From: Hoeflea sp.
GTDB taxonomy: Bacteria > Pseudomonadota > Alphaproteobacteria > Rhizobiales > Rhizobiaceae
Assembly: GCF_014359905.1 (NCBI RefSeq)
Contig: NZ_JACIYP010000002.1
Span: 1 to 64,000, forward strand
Direction of reading: 5' to 3'
DNA: 64,000 bases
Below the pieces are notes generated by a model. That model worked only from the letters and a program-made list of their open reading frames with translations. It was not told the DNA's origin and did not search any database. Below are positions 1 through 7,709 of this stretch, piece by piece. Numbering within the stretch: position 1 is the first letter of the stretch; every line of letters begins with the position of its first letter. The translations under genes and the position numbers were made by a program.

Positions 1-1
1 G

Positions 2-73
2 TTCGCCGGCGGCCAGTTCACGGTGCAGGGCGCGGCCGGCCTGATCGAGGCGAGTGACTTCATGTTTGCGTGA
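2..73 (+). CDS. C-terminal end of an RTX-like type I secreted protein (partial)
   Basis: The window opens inside a gene. The frame beginning at base 2 reads 23 residues ending in LIEASDFMFA and then stops with TGA. A short glycine-containing stretch followed by a hydrophobic tail with Asp-Phe near the end is typical of the uncleaved C-terminal secretion signal of RTX/hemolysin-type calcium-binding proteins. The HlyD and PrtD genes of a type I exporter lie just downstream on the opposite strand, which supports this reading. Only the tail is visible, so the passenger domain and true function cannot be told. The identification as a secretion substrate is inference from tail composition and neighbourhood. 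Confidence 0.45.
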   Translation, partial: FAGGQFTVQGAAGLIEASDFMFA

Positions 74-121
74 GGCGCGAGACATTTGCCGGATAGCGGT
101 TCGCGCTCAAAGCTTCTAAAG

Positions 122-240
122 TGTGACGGCTGCCCGGCATTTCCGCGTTTCGCACCGCTTCGTCAACAATATGATGATCCTTCACCGGTCAGGCGGGTCT
201 CTTGCCGCTGCCAAGCAGGGTCACCGCCTGGCAGGCGCAA
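122..240 (+). pseudogene. IS630-type transposase N-terminal fragment, plus-strand copy
   Basis: Translating forward from about base 123 gives TAARHFRVSHRFVNNMMILH and then a GSL...AAAKQGHR stretch. This matches the helix-turn-helix region that starts IS630-family transposases (EAARHFRVS...FVN). The start codon and first helix are missing on the left, and the frame runs into unrelated sequence where the second, inverted copy begins. No catalytic DDE region is present. It is a remnant, not a working gene. The family assignment rests on recalled motif similarity. Confidence 0.55.
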
Positions 241-314
241 GCGAGCCGCTGGCTCGATGCAGGATCATCATGTTGTTAACAAATATCGGCGACACCCGGA
301 AATGCCGGGCAGCC
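128..314. repeat. Large imperfect palindrome built from two inverted IS630 5-prime fragments
   Basis: Bases 128 onward (GGCTGCCCGGCATTTCCG...) recur as the reverse complement reading leftward from 314. The first 18 bases are identical, the GATGATCCT block is shared, and most positions between also match. The arms meet near 220-224 with almost no spacer. The whole is a palindrome of about 187 bases formed by two copies of the same transposase gene start placed head to head. This is seen directly; the cause (two insertions, or an inverted duplication followed by deletion) is inference. Confidence 0.75.
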
Positions 315-389
315 TTCCCGATGGCTCTTGCCTTCTTCTACAAACCCAACAAAACGCGCACGCAACTCGACCGGATTCGGCTTGCCCAT
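236..389 (-). pseudogene. IS630-type transposase N-terminal fragment, minus-strand copy with start codon
   Basis: On the minus strand an ATG at 389, preceded by a good ribosome site (GGAAGGAG), opens MGKPNPVELRARFVGFVEEG, the usual beginning of rhizobial IS630-type transposases. After KSHRE the frame shifts by one base: the original reading continues as AARHFRV in the neighbouring frame, while the ATG frame stops at 276 after 37 residues. The copy ends where it meets the opposite fragment near 236. It is a broken 5-prime remnant, and the intact ribosome site suggests the decay is fairly recent. Confidence 0.6.
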
Positions 390-591
390 GGCGGTTCTCC
401 TTCCATGTGTAAACTTAATCACAAATCAATCAGTCAAGGAATCCTGAATCCGAAAAGCTGCGACATGCTTTAAGGAATAATGCAGCCGTTTTACGTGCCA
501 GTTAGCGCCCCTTTGTCGAACTAAATCGCCACATCAATTGATCGGAATGGATCCGGCCCATCCCGGGCAACTGGCCGGGCGACTGGCGCAC

Positions 592-1920
592 CTATTCTTC
601 ATTGAAGGACCGTTTGACGGAATCCCATATGGGTTGAACCAGATACTCGACGAATGTCCTGCTTTTGGTCGACAAAAACGCCTCAACCGGCATGCCGGGG
701 AAAATCTGCGCGCGTTTGATCCCCGGGGGCAATTCATCCTCCATCCGGAGTTTGACGACGAAATATGGCATATTCGTCACCGGGTCCACCAACCGGTCCG
801 CGGAGATATAGCGAACCACTGCGTCCACTTCCGGGGTTGTGCGCCGGTTCAAGGAAACGAAGTGTAATTCTGCCGTCTGTCCGATTCTGATCGCATCCTT
901 GTCCTCCGGGGTCACGCGGACCTCGACATTCAGATTTTCGGTTTCAGGAAGGATTTCGATCAGGCTCTCTCCTGCTCGAACGACACTGCCCGGCGTCCTG
1001 CGGAGGATCTGGACGATGATGCCATTGGTCGGCGCCTTGATCTCGACGCGGCGGAGAATGTCTTCTGCCTGACGCACCTGTTCCTCAAGGTCGGAAATCT
1101 GGATGCGCACATTGTTGAGATCGGATACCGCCGACTCAACCGCCTGCGAACGGCTTCGCGCGATCTGCTCCTCCGCCTCGATCCGTTCGATCTTCATGGA
1201 AGCCAGTGAAGCAACCAGATTCGAGTTCTGGCCGGTCAGCGCCGCTTCGGAGCGCAGCAGATCCGTGTAGGCCGAGCGAACGGTCAGACCGTCTTCCAGC
1301 AGGTCCTGCTTGCGGACACGTTCCTCTTCGACGACACGCAATTGCCGTTCGCCTGCGTTGATTTGAGCCTGCAGGCCGATGATGCTCTCATTGAGAGCCT
1401 GAACGCGTTGCCGCAAAATGCTCTGCTCTGTCAGGAACCGTTCCCGACGCGCAGTGAACTCGCGGCTCTGTTCGTCAATCACCGAGATCGCGTCCTCGGA
1501 CCGGGCAAGCTCAAGCAGGCTTTGGCTGGGTTGATACCGCGATTTCTGGTCTCGCTCGGCTTCCAGCCGATCGGCGCGCGCCATGAGCGCGACCAATTGC
1601 TTGATCAATCGATTGCGATTGACGCGAGCCGCAGTATCACCAAGCACGATCAGCGCTTCTCCATCCTGAACGTGATCCCCTTCCTCGACCAGGACCTTCG
1701 CGATGATCCCGCCTTCCAGATGCTGGATGAACTGATTGTTGCCACCATCCGAAACAGTGCCGGCTGCCACAACGGCGCCGCTGAGCGGAGCAGTGGCCGC
1801 CCAGGCAAAAAAGCCGAAGAAGAAGACGAAAATGATGGAAAATCCGGCGAAGGAAACCCAGCCGAGTCCTGTCGGCACTTCCCTGTAGAGAGCCGCAGTC
1901 GTTGGATCCTGCCCCGTCAT
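592..1920 (-). CDS. Type I secretion membrane fusion protein, HlyD/PrtE family
   Basis: Periplasmic adaptor that joins an inner-membrane ABC exporter to an outer-membrane TolC-type channel. The 442-residue protein has a short cytoplasmic N-terminus, one membrane helix at about residues 18-40 (FSIIFVFFFGFFAWAATAPL), a biotinyl-lipoyl-like strand region, a long coiled-coil rich in Glu/Arg/Gln (about 90-280), and the C-terminal beta-barrel typical of HlyD/PrtE. I chose ATG 1920 because AAGGA sits seven bases upstream; a GTG at 1938 is a weaker alternative. It lies 40 bases after the PrtD-like exporter gene and is presumably cotranscribed with it. No outer-membrane factor gene is in view. Confidence 0.92.
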   Translation of the reverse strand: MTGQDPTTAALYREVPTGLGWVSFAGFSIIFVFFFGFFAWAATAPLSGAVVAAGTVSDGGNNQFIQHLEGGIIAKVLVEEGDHVQDGEALIVLGDTAARVNRNRLIKQLVALMARADRLEAERDQKSRYQPSQSLLELARSEDAISVIDEQSREFTARRERFLTEQSILRQRVQALNESIIGLQAQINAGERQLRVVEEERVRKQDLLEDGLTVRSAYTDLLRSEAALTGQNSNLVASLASMKIERIEAEEQIARSRSQAVESAVSDLNNVRIQISDLEEQVRQAEDILRRVEIKAPTNGIIVQILRRTPGSVVRAGESLIEILPETENLNVEVRVTPEDKDAIRIGQTAELHFVSLNRRTTPEVDAVVRYISADRLVDPVTNMPYFVVKLRMEDELPPGIKRAQIFPGMPVEAFLSTKSRTFVEYLVQPIWDSVKRSFNEE

Positions 1921-1960
1921 CCCATCATCCTTTTGCACTGTGGTCCAGAGAATTTCGCCA

Positions 1961-3838
1961 TTACCCTTCCTTCACCCGATTGCCCACAATCTTGGTCTGC
2001 AAGGACGTCGTAAAGGCTTTTGACGCTGGTTCCGTGCGGCTCTTCCATTCGGACTTGTCGGCAGCAACAGGTTTTGGAACCGGAGTGGGTCCGGATTGCG
2101 TTGAATTTCCCCGTGTGTCGCCGGTGGGTGGCGTCGGCTTTACGGCCGATTCGGCCTTGATCCGTTCGCGTGCCCGTGCGGCAACCTCTTTAACCGGACC
2201 GTAATCACGGATAGCGCCGTCGTTCAATTCCAACACCGCATCCGCGTACTCGAGAACTGACGTGCGCTGGGTGGCCACCAGAACCGTGACTTTCTCGCTC
2301 CGCGCCGCGTTCAGCGCCATTTCAAGCGCGCGGTCGCCCTCCCGGTCGAGATTGGCATTGGGTTCGTCGAGGATCAGCACTTTCGGATCGCCGTAAAACG
2401 CTCTGGCAAGCCCAATTCTCTGCTTTTCGCCACCGGAAAGCTGCGTCGCGCCCGGTCCCACCGGCGTATCAAATCCCTGCGCCAGATTTTTGACGAGCCC
2501 GGAAACCTGGGCTCGTTCAGCCGCCCGGCGGATCGCCTCATCATCGGCCTGGGGATCAAAACGGGAAATGTTCTGTGCGACTGTTCCCGGCAGCAATTCG
2601 ACATCCTGAGGCAAATATCCAAGATGCCTTCCCAGCTTGTTCTGGTCCCAATTGCGAAGATCGGAGCCATCGATGCGGATGATTCCGCCCCGCTGCTCCA
2701 GCCCCCCGCACAACAGCCGAAGCAAGGTGGATTTGCCCGCGCCGCTTGACCCGACGATGGCCACAAGTATTCCCGGAGCAACCTGAAAACTGATGCCCTT
2801 TAAAATGTATCTGATGCCGGAGCTGTTCTCGACAGTGAAAGCAAGGCCCTCAACCGTAATATGCCCCGCGGGAGCAGGCAGATCGGTCTTGTTGCGTCCA
2901 GTATCCATCGAAGAAATGCCGCCCCTGATCCGGCGCCAGGCAGCCAGGACATCGGAAATCGGCTTCCAGCTGCCGATCAGTTGATCAACCGGCTGCAATG
3001 CCCGTCCGGAGAGGATGGAGGATGCAAAGATCATTCCCGGCGTTATTTCATTGATCAGAACGAGATAGCCGCCATAACCGAGGACAGCGATCTGCAGGCC
3101 CATTCTCATGAACCGTGAAACGCCCGTCAGGATCGCGCTGATCGACGCCCCGCGGTCCGAATGCCGCAACATGGTCCCGTGCTGTGCACCCCAATGGCCA
3201 ATCACATTGTCGCTCATGCCCATGACGCGCACGGCCTCCGAGGAACGGACCAGCGCCTGCGCTGCATGTGTGGCCTTGAAACCAGACTCGTTGGCGTCTT
3301 TGTTCGACTTGCTCGTGGCAAGCTGATTGAGCAAGGCAAGCAAGGCGAGCACAACAGCGCCTACCAGGGTAAGCCAGAACAGATCCGGGTGAATGAAATA
3401 AAGAATTGCGATGAAGAGAGGGGCAAAAGGCGCGTCGAAGAGCACGAAGGCAGTCCGCGAGCCGATAAAGCTGCGGATTGCGCCCACATCGCGCAAGGGC
3501 TGGGTATCACCCATCGCGGCCTGGGGTGAGATCATGGCGAGGCGGATAGCCATGGGACTGAGCTCCATGTCGAGCCGCGCGGCCACGCGACTGGCGTAAA
3601 TCCCGCGGACAATCTCCAGAAGCCCCAGAACCAGCAGCGCCGCGCCTGCGATAATCGAGAGATAGAGCAGCGTTTCCATACTGCGCGAGGCCAAAACCCG
3701 ATCATAGATCTGCAGCATGTAGAGCGGCATAACCAACATCAAAACGTTGGTTGCAGCAGAAAATACTCCCAGTTCGACAAAAACGCGCCGAATGAGAAGT
3801 CTAATTCTTTCGAATACGACAGGTTGCCCGCGCGCCAT
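1961..3838 (-). CDS. Type I secretion ABC permease/ATPase, PrtD family
   Basis: Inner-membrane exporter half-transporter that drives secretion of RTX-type proteins with ATP. The 625-residue protein has an N-terminal set of membrane helices (about 20-290), then an ATPase domain with Walker A GSSGAGKST (about 358), signature LSGGEKQR (about 469) and Walker B LILDEPNANLD (about 489). The reading frame is open upstream to 4102. I prefer ATG 3838 because GGGGA lies six bases upstream and because family similarity begins at MARGQP; the upstream stretch looks random. A proline-rich tail of about 65 residues follows the ATPase domain and is longer than I expect for PrtD. It is the first gene of the exporter pair. 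Confidence 0.92.
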   Translation of the reverse strand: MARGQPVVFERIRLLIRRVFVELGVFSAATNVLMLVMPLYMLQIYDRVLASRSMETLLYLSIIAGAALLVLGLLEIVRGIYASRVAARLDMELSPMAIRLAMISPQAAMGDTQPLRDVGAIRSFIGSRTAFVLFDAPFAPLFIAILYFIHPDLFWLTLVGAVVLALLALLNQLATSKSNKDANESGFKATHAAQALVRSSEAVRVMGMSDNVIGHWGAQHGTMLRHSDRGASISAILTGVSRFMRMGLQIAVLGYGGYLVLINEITPGMIFASSILSGRALQPVDQLIGSWKPISDVLAAWRRIRGGISSMDTGRNKTDLPAPAGHITVEGLAFTVENSSGIRYILKGISFQVAPGILVAIVGSSGAGKSTLLRLLCGGLEQRGGIIRIDGSDLRNWDQNKLGRHLGYLPQDVELLPGTVAQNISRFDPQADDEAIRRAAERAQVSGLVKNLAQGFDTPVGPGATQLSGGEKQRIGLARAFYGDPKVLILDEPNANLDREGDRALEMALNAARSEKVTVLVATQRTSVLEYADAVLELNDGAIRDYGPVKEVAARARERIKAESAVKPTPPTGDTRGNSTQSGPTPVPKPVAADKSEWKSRTEPASKAFTTSLQTKIVGNRVKEG

Positions 3839-4324
3839 TGAAAGTCCCCAACTTAACATGCAATCGTCTGTACGGGAATCTCCACTCTCAAGCAATGTCG
3901 GCTGCAGGATATGCTCTGTGCCGGTTAATTTGCGTGCTTGCGTGACAATGACCCATTGCGGAAATTGGCACAATTGATCATCCCGCGGGGCAGATCGGCA
4001 TCGTGACGAACGGCGCGGATGCATGTGGTCGGCCGTATCCTTCGGCTCCGGCTTTGACACCCCGACACCACCGCAAGCACTGATGGCCACCTTGCCAACC
4101 ACGCCGTATGCCTATCGTCTGGTCTGATTCAACGATACAAGTGCGCACGGCGGCAAACTGCCGTCCTCCATTTCGATCTCGACCGGATCGATGCTGTCCA
4201 TTCAGCCACATCGCAATGGATGCGAAACACAGATTGCCTGTGTCAAGCGCACCTGCTCCTTGACTTTTAAGCCCCACACTTTGATTGAAGGCCCGGACTA
4301 ACGCTACATGCATTCATAGTTGAC
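3839..4324. other. Intergenic stretch without a convincing gene
   Basis: About 490 bases separate the exporter gene (leftward) from the TRAP genes (rightward). The stretch should hold the promoters of both units, but I could not pick a convincing -35/-10 pair. Short frames on both strands lack ribosome sites and family resemblance. One 29-codon minus-strand frame (4201 down to about 4112) weakly resembles a PilZ-like strand and may be the relic of a lost gene. Base composition is slightly more AT-rich than the flanking genes. Confidence 0.4.
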
Positions 4325-4365
4325 AGCGTCCTTTGCGCATCCGACCCGGGTGCGCAAAGGACGCT
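4325..4365. repeat. Perfect 15-bp inverted repeat in the leader of TRAP genes A
   Basis: AGCGTCCTTTGCGCA (4325-4339) is matched exactly by its reverse complement at 4351-4365, with an 11-base GC-rich spacer that can add two or three more pairs. It lies 34 bases before the dctQ start codon. No T-run follows on either strand, so it does not look like a simple terminator. It could be a dimeric repressor operator or an RNA hairpin in the 5-prime leader. Confidence 0.6.
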
Positions 4366-4398
4366 GAACGGGACAGAACGATAAAAAGGGAGGGGGAA

Positions 4399-4977
4399 AT
4401 GCACTTTCTTGCTCGAATTGCTACATCGATATGCGCGGTCAACCTTTTCATTGGCCGAACCTTCTCCTGGCTGGCGCTCGGCATCGTCGTCGTCTGCTTC
4501 ACGGTGGTCGTGCAGCGCTATGTGTTTTCGGTCAGCTATCTTTGGATGCAGGACCTCTATATCTGGCTGAACGGGGCGATGTTTACCGCTGTGGCCGGCT
4601 TTGCGCTGCTTCGCGACGATCATGTGCGCGTGGATATCTTCTACCGCCCCGCCGGGATGCGGACACGGGCGCTGGCCGATCTCGTCGGCGTGTTCCTGTT
4701 CCTGCTGCCGTTCACCTGGGTGGTGTATCAATATTCCATGCCCTTCGTGGTGCGCGCCTGGGGCTATCGCGAGGCTTCGGCCAATGTCGGGGGCATGCCG
4801 GGCCTGTTCATCCTCAAATCCTTCATCATCGCCTTCGCCGTGCTGATCGCGTTGCAGGGGCTGGCGATGGCGATCCGCTCCATCCTCGTGCTGTCGGGCA
4901 ATGAGAACCTGGTTCCCACTTCAATCCAGTACAAGGCGGATCAGGCTCTCCCCGGTCTGCCCAAAGGAGACGCCTGA
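4399..4977 (+). CDS. dctQ: TRAP transporter small membrane subunit, DctQ (system A)
   Basis: Small integral membrane subunit of a tripartite ATP-independent periplasmic (TRAP) transporter, which imports organic acids using a sodium gradient. The 192-residue protein shows four hydrophobic segments and the DctQ hallmark of a VVVQRYVF helix followed by a Trp-rich stretch (SYLWMQDLYIWLNG). I chose ATG 4399 because AGGGAGGGGGAA precedes it directly; an upstream ATG at 4333 would start inside the inverted repeat. It overlaps the following dctM by one base (TGATG), so the two are translationally coupled. The substrate cannot be told from this subunit. Confidence 0.9.
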   Translation: MHFLARIATSICAVNLFIGRTFSWLALGIVVVCFTVVVQRYVFSVSYLWMQDLYIWLNGAMFTAVAGFALLRDDHVRVDIFYRPAGMRTRALADLVGVFLFLLPFTWVVYQYSMPFVVRAWGYREASANVGGMPGLFILKSFIIAFAVLIALQGLAMAIRSILVLSGNENLVPTSIQYKADQALPGLPKGDA

Positions 4978-6368
4978 TGGATCCGGTGCTCATCGGCGAA
5001 ATCCTCGCCGCCCTGATGTTTTTTGGCGTGATCGGCTTCCTGCTGATCGGCTTTCCGGTTGCCTTCACGCTGGCCGGCGTCTCGCTGCTGTTCGGCGCCA
5101 TCGGGCTCTCCCTTGGCGTCTTCGATCCCTCCAACTTCGGATCGCTTCCCAACCGCTATATCGGCTTCATGACGAATGAGGTGCTGGTGGCCGTGCCGCT
5201 GTTCATCTTCATGGGGGTGATGCTGGAGCGAAGCCAGATCGCGGAGCAGCTCCTGCTGACCATGGGCAAGCTGTTCGGCAACCTGCGCGGCGGCCTCGGC
5301 TTTTCGGTGATCCTTGTCGGCGCGATGCTCGCCGCCTCCACCGGCGTTGTCGGCGCCACGGTGGTCACGATGGGGTTGATCTCCCTGCCGGCAATGCTCA
5401 GGGCCGGCTACGATCCGAAACTGTCCAGCGGCGTGATCTGCGCCAGCGGCACGCTGGGCCAGATCATTCCGCCCTCAACCGTGCTGATCTTCATGGGGGA
5501 CATGCTGTCGGGCATCAACAGCCAGGTGCAGATGGCCAAGGGCAATTTCGCGCCGGTTCCGGTTTCGGTGGGCGATCTGTTTGCAGGCGCGCTTTTTCCA
5601 GGGCTGCTGCTGGTTTCGCTCTACCTGATGTGGGTTCTGTTCAAGGCGGTGACAGATCCAGCCTCCTGCCCGGCCACGCCGGTGCCGGCGGAAGAAAAGG
5701 CCGATCTCTTCAAAGAGATTCTTACCGCTTTGGTTCCGCCGCTGCTCTTGATCCTTGCCGTGCTGGGTTCCATCCTGGGGGGCATTGCCACTCCCACGGA
5801 GGCTGCCTCCGTCGGCGCTGTCGGCGCGATGGTTCTTGCGGCGCTGCGCTGGCGCCTGTCTTTCACCATTCTCAAGGAAACAGTCATTTCCACGGCGACC
5901 ATCACCAGCATGGTCTTCATCATTCTGCTGGGGGCCTCTGTTTTCTCGGTGGTGTTCCGGATGATGGGCGGGGACAATCTGGTGCACGAGTTCCTGAGCA
6001 ACCTGCCGGGTGGCCCCTTGGCGGCGGTGGCCGTGGTGATGGTGATCATGTTCTTTCTGGGCTTCATCCTGGACACGTTCGAGATCATCTTCATCGTCAT
6101 CCCGATCACCGCACCGGTGCTCCTGGCTCTCGACGTCGATCCAGTCTGGCTTGGCGTTCTCGTCGGCGTAAACCTGCAGACCTCGTTCCTGACGCCGCCC
6201 TTCGGGTTTGCCCTGTTCTACCTGCGCGGGGTGGCGCCCGAGGGTTTGCCGACCAGCGCCATCTACAAGGGCGTCCTGCCGTTCGTCATGTTGCAGATCG
6301 TGGCGATCGCCATACTGTTCATCTTCCCCGAAATCGTCACCTGGCTGCCGCGTCTGATCGCAGGGTAG
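4977..6368 (+). CDS. dctM: TRAP transporter large membrane subunit, DctM (system A)
   Basis: Main permease subunit of the TRAP system. The 463-residue protein has about a dozen membrane helices and the family motifs GATVVTMGLISLPAML and TPTEAASVGAVGAM. The C-terminal signature LQTSFLTPPFGFALFYLRG is shared with the hut-linked DctM of this window, and both belong to the large-DctM branch annotated as mannitol/chloroaromatic or 2-oxoacid type. It starts by one-base overlap with dctQ. A strong hairpin terminator follows, and the likely binding protein gene (6423-7517) is convergent rather than upstream. Confidence 0.92.
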   Translation: MDPVLIGEILAALMFFGVIGFLLIGFPVAFTLAGVSLLFGAIGLSLGVFDPSNFGSLPNRYIGFMTNEVLVAVPLFIFMGVMLERSQIAEQLLLTMGKLFGNLRGGLGFSVILVGAMLAASTGVVGATVVTMGLISLPAMLRAGYDPKLSSGVICASGTLGQIIPPSTVLIFMGDMLSGINSQVQMAKGNFAPVPVSVGDLFAGALFPGLLLVSLYLMWVLFKAVTDPASCPATPVPAEEKADLFKEILTALVPPLLLILAVLGSILGGIATPTEAASVGAVGAMVLAALRWRLSFTILKETVISTATITSMVFIILLGASVFSVVFRMMGGDNLVHEFLSNLPGGPLAAVAVVMVIMFFLGFILDTFEIIFIVIPITAPVLLALDVDPVWLGVLVGVNLQTSFLTPPFGFALFYLRGVAPEGLPTSAIYKGVLPFVMLQIVAIAILFIFPEIVTWLPRLIAG

Positions 6369-6373
6369 ACAAA

Positions 6374-6401
6374 AAGGGCCCGGCGTTTCCACCGGGCCCT
6401 T
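6374..6401. terminator. Bidirectional terminator between dctM and convergent dctP
   Basis: A perfect 10-bp stem (AAGGGCCCGG paired with CCGGGCCCTT) with an 8-base loop sits between the two stop codons. Five A residues on the left become a U-run for the leftward transcript, so it should terminate dctP; it is also well placed to stop dctM transcription. Confidence 0.8.
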
Positions 6402-6422
6402 CGTTTCGCTTCAGAGCAATTA

Positions 6423-7517
6423 TCAGTACTTGAGGTACTTTTCGCGTGCGATCACGTACGGCGTATCGATCTTTTCGGTGCGGTTGCGCACCAGATTGAG
6501 CGCCTCGATGAAGCTTTCGGTGGTCTTCTTGACCAGCGGGTCGGAGCTGTTGCGCAGTTCCTCGACCACTTCGATCGACGCCTTGGCGCCGGCTTCCATG
6601 ATGTCGTCGGGGAAGTTGCGCACGATCACGCCGTGATCCTCGACGAGCGTCTTGAGCGCGCGCGGGTCATTGGCGATGAAGTCGGCCGAGACCTGATCGT
6701 ATTCGGCCTGGCTGACATCCCGGATGATCGCCTGCAGATCGGCGGGCAGTTCCTGATACTTCTTCTTGTCAACGACCAGTTCAGTCGCCAGACCCGATTC
6801 GACAAAGGATGGCATGTAGTAGTTCTTGGCGACCTGGTAGAAGCCAAGCGCCAGATCGTTGTAGGGGCCGACAAATTCGGCAGCGTCGAGCGTGCCGGAC
6901 TGCAGCGCCTGGAAAATCTCGCCTGCAGCCATGTTGGTCACAGTTGCGCCAAGCTTCTCCCAGACCTGGCCACCCAGGCCCGGCGTGCGGAAGCGGATGC
7001 CCTTGACGTCTTCGACGCTGTTCAATTCGTTGCGGAACCAGCCGCCGGCCTGCGTGCCGGTGTTGCCAGACAGGAAGCCCTGAACGCCGAACTGGTCATA
7101 GATCTCGTCCCAGATCTCCTGGCCGCCCATGAAGCGGACCCATGCGGTCAGTTCAGGCGTGGTCATGCCGTAGGGGACGCCGGTGAAGAACGACAGGGCG
7201 GGCGACTTGTTCTGCCAGTAATAGGCGGCGCCATGGCTCATTTCCGCGGTGCCATCAATGACGGCATCGAGCGACTGAAGCGGCGGAACCAGCTCACCTG
7301 CGGAGTAGACCTGAATGGTCAGGCGTCCGCCCGATGCGGTGGTGATGCGATCGGCCAGCCGCTGCGCGCCCACGCCCAGACCCGGGAAATTCTTCGGCCA
7401 GGTCGTGACCATGCGCCAGGTGATGTTGCCCTGGGCAATCGCGGGAGCGGCGAGGCCCGTGGCGACGGCGCCAGCGCCGACAATCCCCGCGCTGCGAATA
7501 AAAGAACGACGATCCAT
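6423..7517 (-). CDS. dctP: TRAP substrate-binding protein, DctP type, Tat-exported (system A)
   Basis: Periplasmic binding protein that hands substrate to a DctQM permease. The 364-residue precursor starts MDRRSFIRSAGIVGAGAVA, a twin-arginine signal, with cleavage probably after PAIAQG. The mature part has the motifs GGWFRNELNS and GFYQVAKNYY seen in the 2-oxoacid/mannitol-chloroaromatic subgroup, closely related to the hut-linked DctP here. I chose ATG 7517 because GGAGGAAACATA lies directly before it; the open frame upstream is noise. It is convergent with dctQM, so it has its own promoter and its pairing with them is inferred from proximity and subfamily match. Confidence 0.9.
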   Translation of the reverse strand: MDRRSFIRSAGIVGAGAVATGLAAPAIAQGNITWRMVTTWPKNFPGLGVGAQRLADRITTASGGRLTIQVYSAGELVPPLQSLDAVIDGTAEMSHGAAYYWQNKSPALSFFTGVPYGMTTPELTAWVRFMGGQEIWDEIYDQFGVQGFLSGNTGTQAGGWFRNELNSVEDVKGIRFRTPGLGGQVWEKLGATVTNMAAGEIFQALQSGTLDAAEFVGPYNDLALGFYQVAKNYYMPSFVESGLATELVVDKKKYQELPADLQAIIRDVSQAEYDQVSADFIANDPRALKTLVEDHGVIVRNFPDDIMEAGAKASIEVVEELRNSSDPLVKKTTESFIEALNLVRNRTEKIDTPYVIAREKYLKY

Positions 7518-7709
7518 TATGTTTCCTCCAAAATAGAAAAGGCTCGTGAAAAGCGTGCCTGACGACCTGAAAGGCACCCTCCGGACAGACACATACTCTG
7601 CCGTCCGGTGCCATGTCCATGCCAGAAAGAATAGGCGATGTAGGACCATACCGGCCTGATTTCAGGGGATTCTGAAGCCTGCCGGCGGCAGCCATGCCGA
7701 AATAGCCTG

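Noticed and set aside
4112-4201. A 29-codon minus-strand frame resembling a PilZ strand
   Set aside because: No ribosome site, too short for a domain, and the resemblance is only a few residues; kept only as a possible relic within the intergenic note.
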